Source of the DNA: M3007 sp964484205
GTDB taxonomy: Bacteria; Bacteroidota; Bacteroidia; Chitinophagales; Saprospiraceae
NCBI GenBank assembly: GCA_964484205.1
Contig: CAZAEZ010000004.1
Span: 62,001 to 126,000, forward strand
Length of the DNA stretch: 64,000 nt
Direction: 5' to 3'
Below the pieces are notes generated by a model. It saw only the letters and a program-made list of their open reading frames with translations, had not been told where the DNA came from and searched no databases. The translations under genes and the position numbers were made by a program. Of the stretch, positions 57,200-64,000 are shown in pieces; the first letter of the stretch is position 1; each line of letters starts with the position of its first letter.

Positions 57200-58408
57200 C
57201 TAAATCCCCCGGCGCTTCAATTCCTGATTGATCAGGGTAAGTTCGCGCCCGGCATCGCCTGTCACGGAAGTATTCTCCTTTGAGCGGCGGATCAGGTAGG
57301 GGATCACATCGCGTACCTGGCCGTAGGGTACGTATTTGGACACGCGAAAACCTGCCTCGGCGAGGTTGAAGGTGATGTTGTCGCTCATGCCGAAGAGCTG
57401 GCTGAACATGATGTGCGGGTGATCGTGGGCGATGCCTTTGCGCTCCATCAGTTCGGCCTGCAGTTGGGCGCTGCCGGCGTTGTGGCTGGCATTGCACAGC
57501 GCAACGTGGTTGATATGGTCCAGGCAAAACCGCACTGCCGTGTTGTAATGATCGTCGGCGGTATTTTTATCCGGATTGATCGGGTCGGGGTAGCCCAATT
57601 CGGCAGCCCGGGCGCGCTCTTTGTCCATGTAGGCGCCGCGCACGAGTTTGGCGCCGAGCAAAAAACCGGCCTCCCGCGAACGGTCGTAACTTTCGAGCAG
57701 AAACTGCAGGCGGTCTTTGCGATAAAGCTGGAAGGTGTTGTACACGACGACGCGCTCGCGGTTATAGCGTTTCATCATCAGCCAGACGAGGTGGTCGATG
57801 GAGTCCTGAATCCAGCTTTCCTCGGCGTCAATAAAAACGGAAACCCCTTTTTGCGCAGCATGGTAACAAATTGCGTCGATACGTTTGAGCACATTCCGGT
57901 ATTCGTTGAGCTCTTCCCGGGTCAGTTTTCTGGCGGCTTGAATGCGCTCCAGCAGGCCATGACGCGCGAGGCCGGTCACCTTGCTGCTCACCACCGGAAT
58001 ATGCGGCGAGCGCGAGGCAAAATCGATAGCGCGCAGGTTTTCGTTCATGGTGTAGTTGAAGTCGAGTTCCGACTCCTTGCCTTCGGCGCCGTAATCGAGC
58101 ACGGTGAGCACATTGCTGGCTGCCAGGCGCTCGATATTGCGCTGGCTGTCGAGCAAAGTGGTGCCGCCGACAAATTGCTCGAACACCGTTTTTTTAACGA
58201 TGGCTTCGGCGAAGGGCAGCCGGTATTTCACGGCAAAAAGCGCCAGCCAGGTGCCGATGCGGGCCAGCCAGGGATGGCTGATCAGGCGAAAAAGCCAGGC
58301 GGTTTTCTTTAACTCCTGATCGCTCAGGTGTGCAAAAGCAATGGCGGTATTGGAAAAATCGACCACGGATTGTGGACTCGGCGTATTCCGGTTTGTATCT
58401 GCGCTCAT
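57200..58408 (-). CDS. Proline dehydrogenase
   Basis: This 402-residue FAD enzyme oxidises proline to delta-1-pyrroline-5-carboxylate, passing electrons to quinone. It is the stand-alone PRODH type (not fused to P5C dehydrogenase). Motifs: HIPVVSSKVTGLARHGLLER, FIDAEESWIQDSIDHLV (active-site region), LGAKLVRGAYMDKERARA and FSQLFGMSDNITFNLAEAGFRVSKYVPYG, where the flavin and proline are bound. The start is the ATG at 58408; a TTG one codon upstream is possible. Its partner P5C dehydrogenase is not near. It ends at the GACTTTAAACTTTT repeat. Confidence 0.92.
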   Translation of the reverse strand: MSADTNRNTPSPQSVVDFSNTAIAFAHLSDQELKKTAWLFRLISHPWLARIGTWLALFAVKYRLPFAEAIVKKTVFEQFVGGTTLLDSQRNIERLAASNVLTVLDYGAEGKESELDFNYTMNENLRAIDFASRSPHIPVVSSKVTGLARHGLLERIQAARKLTREELNEYRNVLKRIDAICYHAAQKGVSVFIDAEESWIQDSIDHLVWLMMKRYNRERVVVYNTFQLYRKDRLQFLLESYDRSREAGFLLGAKLVRGAYMDKERARAAELGYPDPINPDKNTADDHYNTAVRFCLDHINHVALCNASHNAGSAQLQAELMERKGIAHDHPHIMFSQLFGMSDNITFNLAEAGFRVSKYVPYGQVRDVIPYLIRRSKENTSVTGDAGRELTLINQELKRRGI

Positions 58409-58454
58409 CAAATCCGACTTGAATTGGTTAGGGAGAACGGTTCGTCCGTTCCGT

Positions 58455-59210
58455 TTATTTTTTCTGCCAAACTGCCCAGGCGGCTTCGGCCTGTAAATGC
58501 AACATTTCCAGGCCGTTCTTTACCGTGGCGCCCTGTGCTTTGGCACGCTGCAAAAGTAGTGTTTCGGCCGGATTGTAAACCAAATCGTATACCAATTGTG
58601 CAGCATGAATTTTATGGTACGGCAAATCCGGGCAAACATCCACATCGGGGTGCGTGCCGACCGGTGTGGTGTTGAAAACCCAGCGGACCGACTCGAAGGC
58701 AATCTGCGCCAAATCCGTATACGCCAGCTGTGTGCTTGCCTGCGGTTTGCGGGAAACAAAACGATACGAAATTCCATATTTATCCAGCACAAACGCCACC
58801 GCCCTGGAGGCGCCGCCGGTGCCGAGGATGAGGGCGATGCGCCCCGATTGCGCCTCCAGCCAACGGCCGGCATCCAATTGCCGCAAGGACGCCTCCAAAC
58901 CCACGACATCCGTATTGAACCCCGTGCATTTTCCGCTTTCAATCAAAATGGTATTGACGGCCCCCACCGCCCGGGCCGTATCATCGAGCGCATTGAGGTA
59001 AGGCATGACCGATTGCTTGTGCGGTATGGTCACATTCAGGCCGCGCAGGTCCGGGTGTGCCGCCAGCAAGTCCGGAAAAGCCTGAATATCCGGCAGTGGA
59101 AACTCGTCGTAGCGGGAATCTGCAATGCCTTCACGTTCAAACTTTTCGGTGAAATAACGCCGGGAAAAGGAATGCCCGAGCGGGTAGCCGATAATGCCGT
59201 AACGGTCCAA
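58455..59210 (-). CDS. aroE: Shikimate dehydrogenase
   Basis: AroE reduces 3-dehydroshikimate with NADPH. The 251-residue protein shows GIIGYPLGHSFSRRYF (substrate-binding serines), LRGLNVTIPHKQSVMPYL with the catalytic lysine, AVGAVNTILIE, the nucleotide loop ALILGTGGASRAVAF and NTTPVGTHPD near the C-terminal half. It is cytoplasmic, and another shikimate-pathway enzyme, DAHP synthase-chorismate mutase, lies at 32031 in another unit. It is read toward proline dehydrogenase after 46 bases, so they may be co-transcribed. Confidence 0.95.
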   Translation of the reverse strand: MDRYGIIGYPLGHSFSRRYFTEKFEREGIADSRYDEFPLPDIQAFPDLLAAHPDLRGLNVTIPHKQSVMPYLNALDDTARAVGAVNTILIESGKCTGFNTDVVGLEASLRQLDAGRWLEAQSGRIALILGTGGASRAVAFVLDKYGISYRFVSRKPQASTQLAYTDLAQIAFESVRWVFNTTPVGTHPDVDVCPDLPYHKIHAAQLVYDLVYNPAETLLLQRAKAQGATVKNGLEMLHLQAEAAWAVWQKK

Positions 59211-59524
59211 ATCCGGATTTTTTAGTTCAATTGTAAAAATAGAAAACCAGGGATCAAGCGACCTTTTAAAATGGCGTTTTCTAAATAACTCAAGTTGTGA
59301 CCATGAAAAAGAATAGACAAGATTAACAGGAAAAAAACAGGATTAAACGGCCTATGGCCGTTTAATCCTGCAAAATCATGTCGATCCTGTCCTAAAAATA
59401 AAAAAATCTGTCTCCAGGACAGTTGGTCACAACTTGAGTTAAATAAAATTGATGCCATGCTGCCAAAATGACGCAAAAACCCGACTGGCATAATTGTCGC
59501 CTGCTAATCTCCTGAAAACAGCGA
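59211..59524. other. Intergenic region with a composite inverted repeat
   Basis: This 314-base gap carries no ORF I trust. Its middle (59286-59441) is a composite inverted repeat described separately. The rest is AT-rich and empty of other signals that I can support; no clear promoter of the downstream protease is seen. Confidence 0.75.
59286..59441. repeat. Composite inverted repeat with AACTCAAGTTGTGACC arms
   Basis: Outer 18-base arms TAACTCAAGTTGTGACCA and TGGTCACAACTTGAGTTA are exact reverse complements and enclose a second palindrome in which GATTAAACGGCC and GGCCGTTTAATC pair. Pieces such as ACAGGATTAAAC also occur in the CACGGAG elements, so this looks like the same inner module with different outer arms. 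Confidence 0.88.
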
Positions 59525-60619
59525 ATGGCCCGATTCCATTCAACCGTTGCACTATCGGCTAGTCTGCCTGTAGTCAACCGCAAAACACAATCTGTCATGT
59601 TTCAAGCAATTTATGCCGAAGGGCCTGCTCCCGAAAACAACTTCCCGCAAAGCAACGCCACGCCAACCAACGATCCGGTTTTGCTGGACAGTTACTCCCA
59701 AACCGTGGTTGCCGTCACCAAACAGGTCAGCAATGCCGTGGTGCACCTGAAAGTGCAGAAAAAACAAGCCAACCGCCGCCAACAGCAGCAGCCCGGCGGG
59801 GGCACCGGTAGCGGGTTTATCATTAGTACCGACGGCTATGTCGTGACGAATAGTCATGTCGTCAACGGGGCCGAACAAATCGAAGGCGTCCTGCAGGATG
59901 GCCGCAGTTTCCAGGCCCGGGTGGTGGGCGACGATCCGGCCACCGACCTGGCTGTGGTAAAAATTGAGGGCGACAACCTGGCCACAGTTGGTTTTGGCGA
60001 AAGCAAAAGCCTGCAAGTCGGGCAAATCGCCATCGCGATCGGCAACCCCTTCGGCTTTCAATATTCCGTGACGGCAGGTGTGGTCAGTGCCCTCGGGCGC
60101 ACGCTGCGCAGCCAGAGCGGCCGCCTCATCGACGATGTGATCCAAACGGATGCCGCACTCAATCCCGGCAACAGCGGCGGCCCCCTGGTCGACTCCCGCG
60201 GCCGGGTAATCGGGGTGAACACCGCCGTGATCCTGCCTGCCCAGGGCCTCTGTTTTGCCGTGGCTGCCGACCTGGCCAAATTCGTGGTGGGCAAACTCAT
60301 CCTGGAAGGACGGGTCCGCCGCGGTTATATCGGCATTGCCGCACAAACCGTGCAACTACCGGCGAAATGGCTCACCACCCTGCAACTGAACAGCAAGGGC
60401 GGCATTCAAATTCAAAATGTGGAGAAAGACGGGCCGGCAGCAACAGCGGGCCTCCTGGCCGGCGATGTGATCGTGCAACTGGAAGGGCGCCCCATGGATT
60501 CCATCGATGCGCTGCACAAGGCGCTGGATGAAACCACAATCGGGCGGGCGCTCAGTTTTTGGGTGCTGCGCGACGGGAATCTGAAGCAGGTTGCTGTGGC
60601 GCCGGGAGAACTGAAATAG
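59525..60619 (+). CDS. HtrA/DegP-like serine protease with one PDZ domain
   Basis: This protease has the trypsin-like triad: His in YVVTNSHVVNGAEQ, Asp in DPATDLAVVKIEG, and Ser in NPGNSGGPLVDS. The PDZ domain lies at about residues 265-355 (GYIGIAAQTVQLPAKWL, GPAATAGLLAGDVIVQLEGRPM). The frame can start at 59525 (364 residues) or at the later ATG at 59597 (340 residues); neither gives a signal peptide, unusual for HtrA, so it may be cytoplasmic or misassigned in its N-terminus. It resembles the cyanobacterial-type short HtrA. Substrates are unfolded proteins. Confidence 0.88.
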   Translation: MARFHSTVALSASLPVVNRKTQSVMFQAIYAEGPAPENNFPQSNATPTNDPVLLDSYSQTVVAVTKQVSNAVVHLKVQKKQANRRQQQQPGGGTGSGFIISTDGYVVTNSHVVNGAEQIEGVLQDGRSFQARVVGDDPATDLAVVKIEGDNLATVGFGESKSLQVGQIAIAIGNPFGFQYSVTAGVVSALGRTLRSQSGRLIDDVIQTDAALNPGNSGGPLVDSRGRVIGVNTAVILPAQGLCFAVAADLAKFVVGKLILEGRVRRGYIGIAAQTVQLPAKWLTTLQLNSKGGIQIQNVEKDGPAATAGLLAGDVIVQLEGRPMDSIDALHKALDETTIGRALSFWVLRDGNLKQVAVAPGELK

Positions 60620-60636
60620 GTCGAGTTTCAGCCACT

Positions 60637-61284
60637 TTATTCCACCTCCATCCACATCCGCAGGTCATTCAGCGGCCGGTCGTTTGAATCGCGGGGTACC
60701 GCGGCAATTTTATCCAGCACATCCAGCCCTTTTACTACCTCGCCGAACACGGTGTACTGCCCGTCGAGCTGCGGCGCGCCGCCTTTTTCCTTGTACAGCG
60801 CCCGGCGTTCGGGACTGAACTTTATGCCCAGGCGTTGTTCCCAGTCATCGAGTGTGGCATCGGTTTGCGGCAGCCCGTGCACGATAAAAAACTGGGAGCC
60901 ATTGGATTCGCGCGCGGGGTTGACCTGGTCGGGCAGGCGCGCTGCGGCCAGGGCGCCACGCAGGGTGGGCGCCCGTATTTCCGGCGGGATGTTATAGCCG
61001 GGGCTTCCGGCGCCAAGCAATTGGCCGGGAGGGGCGTTTTTCGAATTTGGATCGCCGCCCTGGATCATAAAATCCCGGATAATGCGGTGCAGGAGCAGGC
61101 TGTCGTAGAACCCTTCAGCGGCCAGCTTGAGAAAATTGTCCCGGTGTTTGGGCGTTTCATCGTACAGGCGCACCAGGATGTCGCCCATGTCGGTGTGAAT
61201 CCAAACCTGCGGCGCTTTTTTTTGACAACTGCCCAGGCAAAGCACGAGCAAGCCCAGGATTGGAAGGATGTATTTCAAGTTCAT
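60637..61284 (-). CDS. Cyclophilin-type peptidyl-prolyl isomerase lipoprotein
   Basis: This 215-residue protein speeds folding by cis-trans isomerisation of proline bonds. It has a lipoprotein signal (PILGLLVLCLGSCQKKAP, lipobox LGSC) and the cyclophilin fold: ETPKHRDNFLKLAAEGFYDSLLLHRIIRDFMIQGGDP and SNGSQFFIVHG with the catalytic residues. It is likely anchored on the periplasmic side. It overlaps the upstream 118-residue gene by 4 bases (ATGA), so they are co-transcribed. Confidence 0.93.
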   Translation of the reverse strand: MNLKYILPILGLLVLCLGSCQKKAPQVWIHTDMGDILVRLYDETPKHRDNFLKLAAEGFYDSLLLHRIIRDFMIQGGDPNSKNAPPGQLLGAGSPGYNIPPEIRAPTLRGALAAARLPDQVNPARESNGSQFFIVHGLPQTDATLDDWEQRLGIKFSPERRALYKEKGGAPQLDGQYTVFGEVVKGLDVLDKIAAVPRDSNDRPLNDLRMWMEVE

Positions 61285-61637
61285 GATGCTTCTGTTTCCA
61301 GGTCATTAAAATAGCGCACAGCGTGCATTTTCAACAACTTTTCTTGTTCGCCTATGGGCTGCGGCGCCAGTTCGCGCACCTGCCGCCAGTGCGGCCAGCC
61401 GTCTTCATCGCGGCCCACAAACTCGTAGTAGCCGTCGTAGCCCAGGAGCCGGCAAACGGCGATGTGCATCAGGTCTTGCTTTTCCTCTTTGGAGAACTTT
61501 TTTTTCCAGCGCCCCAATTCCTGGATCCCGATCAGGAACAGTACGGTGTTCAGATCGGGCAGGGTATCGCGTTGCATGGCATCTTGTACCAGGTGCTGCA
61601 CGCGCAGCCATTCAAAATCGAGTTGCCAGTCTTCCAT
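61281..61637 (-). CDS. Conserved hypothetical protein, coupled to cyclophilin
   Basis: From the ATG at 61637 this is a 118-residue, cytoplasmic, helical protein (MEDWQLDFEWLRVQHLVQDAM, TVLFLIGIQELGRWKKKFS, EEKQDLMHIAVCRLLGYDGYYEF, ...DGWPHWRQVRELAP). It resembles small conserved proteins that I recall from Bacteroidota without an assigned role. An ATG at 61661 would overlap the upstream gene by 17 bases; the ATG at 61637 is preferred, with a 7-base gap. It overlaps the cyclophilin start by 4 bases. Confidence 0.72.
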   Translation of the reverse strand: MEDWQLDFEWLRVQHLVQDAMQRDTLPDLNTVLFLIGIQELGRWKKKFSKEEKQDLMHIAVCRLLGYDGYYEFVGRDEDGWPHWRQVRELAPQPIGEQEKLLKMHAVRYFNDLETEAS

Positions 61638-61644
61638 AAGTCGT

Positions 61645-62697
61645 TTAGTCGGATCGAACACGCCGGTTGCATTTTTCCAGCAGTTCTTTTTTTACTTTTT
61701 CGGGGTCTTTCAAAATAGCGAAAAAATCGTCCAGGTAGGCCATGGCATCCTTGCGGGAGGCGAAGCTCAGATCGGGATTGTGTTCACAGTGCGCAAGAAT
61801 TTTTTCTTTTTTGGCCAAAAACTCGTCAATGATCTGCTGGTACAGGTCGGCGTTCTGGCACATGCCCAGAAAATAACGTTCCCGGACGCTACTGACTTTT
61901 ATATCCGGCGAAGGCACCGCATAATCGGCAGCCACGAGCCCGGCATAGTCAAAGTCATACGGAACCGGGATGATCCGGGAGTCGGCCGTTCCCACCACCT
62001 TCAGGTTATGGCGGGTATAAACGCCCCAATCGGTGTTGCCGATCATGTACTGAAACACGCTCATGCGGGCAAAAGCCACCGTGTCCATAATCTTGGGGCT
62101 GATAATCCGGGGCTTCAGCGGCCTGCCGCCAAGCCTGGAAGCCATTTCTTTTTCACTTTCAATAAAAAACGCTTTGCCGTCCATATCGGCCCGTTTTTTA
62201 CCGGGTGTGACAAACTGCACACTGGCCGGTTTGACCCGGAAGCTTTCCTCGGTCAGCAAATTGTACAGCTCGTAGGCCAGGTATTCGAGCACGACGAGTT
62301 GTTCGTCGGCTTCAGAATACCGGCAATTGATCACCAGTTTGAGTTGATTGATGTCGGCAATGCTGTCGTTGTAGGGTTTTTCTTCAAAAAACCGGATTTT
62401 CACCGGCGGGAAGTCGCAGGTTTTTTTCCGCATATTTCCCCGGGTAGCCACTTTGACGGCTTTCTCAAAAGCCACCGAATCGCCGACCATAACTTTAAAC
62501 GTAGCGGACTGCCACTTTTCATTGTTCCGATCTTTCCGGAGTCGCTTCAGGTCGGTTTCGATTACGACATTCAGGGGTTCGTACTGCTGTAAGCGGCTAA
62601 AAATGTTCTCCAAACCAGGTTCCGACTGGGCCGTTACCGGCGCCGGGCTAAGCAGCGAAAGCGTTACACAGCAGGCAAGCGCAAGCAATGTTTTCAT
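61645..62697 (-). CDS. Secreted protein of unknown function, CotH-kinase-like outline
   Basis: From the ATG at 62697 this is a 350-residue protein with a signal peptide (LALACCVTLSLLSPAPVTAQ). The body has KVATRGNMRKKTCDFPPVKIRF and LKLVINCRYSEADEQLVVLEYLAYELYNLL in the first half, then SVFQYMIGNTDWGVYTRHNLKVV and IIPVPYDFDYAGLV. The N-D pair and the D-F-D pair recall the catalytic region of CotH-type protein kinases, but overall similarity is limited. It precedes the 118-residue gene with a 7-base gap. I treat function as unknown. Confidence 0.65.
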   Translation of the reverse strand: MKTLLALACCVTLSLLSPAPVTAQSEPGLENIFSRLQQYEPLNVVIETDLKRLRKDRNNEKWQSATFKVMVGDSVAFEKAVKVATRGNMRKKTCDFPPVKIRFFEEKPYNDSIADINQLKLVINCRYSEADEQLVVLEYLAYELYNLLTEESFRVKPASVQFVTPGKKRADMDGKAFFIESEKEMASRLGGRPLKPRIISPKIMDTVAFARMSVFQYMIGNTDWGVYTRHNLKVVGTADSRIIPVPYDFDYAGLVAADYAVPSPDIKVSSVRERYFLGMCQNADLYQQIIDEFLAKKEKILAHCEHNPDLSFASRKDAMAYLDDFFAILKDPEKVKKELLEKCNRRVRSD

Positions 62698-62833
62698 TTT
62701 GGTATGTAATTTTTTTTGAAAAAACTGTTCCGGCAAAAGTAAAGGCTGCGGGCCGGTTACGCCAAGTAATCCTGTGGATAAAACGGGGTTGCACAAAACC
62801 CTCGCAGCGACTGCGGCGCAAAAAGGAAAGGAT

Positions 62834-63142
62834 TCAATTTACCGAAAAGGTCGGCGCAAAAGCATTGGCCGACTGGAAAAATGTCAGTTCGCTGATGTGC
62901 ACTTTCATGTAGCCGGTAAGGGGAAGCGAGGAGATCAGTTCCATCAATTCAGCCTCTGAATGCGCCGAAAACACCGACCACAAGGTGGATGTTTCCAGGG
63001 AAAGGGCGTAGTTCAGAATTTTACCGGAGTGCAACAGGCGGTTTACCGCTTGCCGTTGTTGTGGAATTTTGCTGATAAACGCTTCGGTCAGGGGCTGCGG
63101 CAGTGTAAAAACCACCATGTATTGGGTCAGGCCGGTGTCCAT
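62834..63142 (-). CDS. Small alpha/beta-barrel protein, muconolactone-isomerase-like
   Basis: This 102-residue protein looks like a dimeric alpha/beta-barrel of the muconolactone isomerase/YCII type: strand QYMVVFTLPQPL, then helix SKIPQQRQAVNRLLHSGKI, strand LNYALSLETSTLWSVFSAHSE and LMELISSLPLTGYMKVHISEL. It has no signal peptide. Enzymatic activity is unproven. It is single, 136 bases upstream of the secreted protein gene. Confidence 0.62.
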   Translation of the reverse strand: MDTGLTQYMVVFTLPQPLTEAFISKIPQQRQAVNRLLHSGKILNYALSLETSTLWSVFSAHSEAELMELISSLPLTGYMKVHISELTFFQSANAFAPTFSVN

Positions 63143-63323
63143 AAATTGTTATCTGGTATAGGTTGTTTTGCCCGGAGGGCGTCAAAAAACGCATTGATCG
63201 GCTGCCTCAAACTTCAGCGCGCCACTACGGGAGGTTTCAAAGAATCTGTATTGGTCAAAAACCGTGCAAATTTTCCAAAAGCCCGGCAAACCTGCCATAT
63301 CGTCGGCCAGGTTTAACAAAAAC

Positions 63324-64000
63324 TTAGTACCCGATCCCGAGCGCCTTCAATGTTTCAAAATCCACATTCCCGTCGGCAGGTAAATCGCGCTCTTGCTGGA
63401 ATTGCGCCAGGGCGGTTTTCGTCTGCGTGCTCATCGTGCCGCTGATCGTTCCCTGGTAGTAGCCCAGCGCCCGCAGGGCCTCCTGGATTTGCCGGATGGT
63501 GTACCCGGTCATTTTTTCGCTGCAAATAATTTCGCGCCATGCCGAAAAGCCGCCTTTACGCACCAGCCTGCGCTTGGTGATGGTGATCAACTCCTCCGGC
63601 GTGGATTCCGATTGAAAGGTTGCAGGCGTTTTGACCACCTTGCGCTGAATGGGCGCGTACACTGCCGGCACGGTTTCCTCGCGCACCCGGGCCGGCGTTT
63701 TCAGCAGTTTTTTAACGACTGTTTTGTATTCGGCCACACCGGCGCCGGCGGGTTCGGCAACCCCGGGCCTGAGTACCCACCGGGTGATGGCGATGTACTC
63801 CGCAGGCTCCACCAACTCACGGGCGTTTGCCGGTACGACCACTTTTTGCACCGGCATGTTTTTCGTTTTGGCTTCCACCGGATGGTACAACCCGCAATCG
63901 TTGGAACCCTTGCCATCGCAGCCCATATCCACCTGCCGGTAGATCAGCTGGTATTGCGCCGGCACTTCCACCATGCACCACACGAAACAATCGTCGGGGT
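63324..64000 (-). CDS. Peptidoglycan-binding protein with VPAxY repeats, C-terminal part (runs off right edge)
   Basis: The visible part covers at least 220 residues and continues past the window: the frame is open to 64000 and reads DDCFVWCMVEVPAQY, with no start seen before the edge. It has several copies of a motif VPAxYxxxxRxV (EVPAQYQLIYRQV, EPAEYIAITRWVLR, VPAVYAPIQRKVVKTP, TPEELITITKRRLV), which suggests an extended repeat domain. The C-terminus (about the last 65 residues: TIRQIQEALRALGYYQGTISGTMSTQTKTALAQFQQ) is a PG_binding_1 domain that binds peptidoglycan. It is likely periplasmic or outer-membrane associated. The cysteine pair near the start of the visible part may bind metal or form disulfides. 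Confidence 0.8.
   Translation of the reverse strand, partial: PDDCFVWCMVEVPAQYQLIYRQVDMGCDGKGSNDCGLYHPVEAKTKNMPVQKVVVPANARELVEPAEYIAITRWVLRPGVAEPAGAGVAEYKTVVKKLLKTPARVREETVPAVYAPIQRKVVKTPATFQSESTPEELITITKRRLVRKGGFSAWREIICSEKMTGYTIRQIQEALRALGYYQGTISGTMSTQTKTALAQFQQERDLPADGNVDFETLKALGIGY

Overview
The window looks like a chromosomal segment of a gliding or T9SS-carrying member of the Bacteroidota, most like the Saprospiria or relatives. The basis is the moderately high GC of the core genes, the TTTG-N(about 20)-TAnnTTTG promoters, a PorX regulator, a GldM-like protein, T9SS type A and type B C-terminal signals on secreted proteins, HU/SPOR protein architecture, a Bacteroidota-type GGGP synthase, and very weak use of Shine-Dalgarno sites. 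The species cannot be named from sequence alone. There is no rRNA, CRISPR array, transposase or phage gene.

Layout. 1-3.3 kb: UvrD-like helicase (runs off the left edge), methylmalonyl-CoA epimerase, HU/SPOR protein. 3.5-13.4 kb: Nudix-derived regulator, FG-GAP secreted protein, PaaY-like hexapeptide protein, an unusual GNAT-aminotransferase fusion with a divergent MocR regulator, then phosphatase, TauE and MFS genes. 13.5-14.7 kb: a low-GC HEPN-like gene beside tRNA-Pro and tRNA-Thr. 15.2-20.3 kb: rimP-nusA-infB, with a promoter, a hairpin leader and a strong bidirectional terminator. 20.4-21.4 kb: a low-GC GNAT-like/HigA-like pair that looks like a toxin-antitoxin module. 21.6-34.5 kb: mixed metabolic, redox and surface-glycan genes (rfbA, FAD monooxygenase, MOSC, OsmC, NeuD-like, BKACE, GT-C, FdtA/QdtA-like cupin, PaiB, DAHP synthase-chorismate mutase, HD hydrolase). 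34.6-44.6 kb: PorX, a small-protein/HNH pair, psuG, tRNA-Asn, PfkB kinase, type B secreted LamG protein, cytochrome c/SDR pair, TPR protein, rplU-rpmA. 44.8-64 kb: crcB, GldM-like protein, MoxR ATPase, GGGP synthase, second GT-C, serine hydrolase, LytS/LytTR pair, nadA, radical SAM, O-antigen ligase, proline dehydrogenase, aroE, HtrA-like protease, cyclophilin lipoprotein and further hypotheticals, ending in a peptidoglycan-binding protein that runs off the right edge.

How the genes work together. The clearest operon is the translation and transcription-factor operon rimP-nusA-infB. rplU-rpmA forms a second one; here L27, not L21, carries a long basic linker and a helix-hairpin-helix-like C-terminal domain. 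PorX, the GldM-like protein and the two CTD-bearing secreted proteins point to a working type 9 secretion system whose core genes lie elsewhere. Surface-glycan genes (rfbA, FdtA-like cupin, NeuD-like, two GT-C proteins, O-antigen ligase) are scattered singly rather than clustered.

The most striking feature is not a protein. At least ten different families of long palindromic or inverted-repeat elements sit between genes, and most end within a few bases of a stop codon. Some occur two or three times in this window: the CACGGAG composite hairpin (three copies), the GGTTTCTGGTTAGAAGG hairpin (two), the GACTTTAAACTTTT element (two), the GGGGCGACC palindromes (six units) and the CGCCGTCTG palindrome (two). 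I consider these gene-end hairpins the best candidate for an under-described system here. The GNAT/HigA pair, the HNH pair, the L27 extension and the GNAT-aminotransferase fusion follow.
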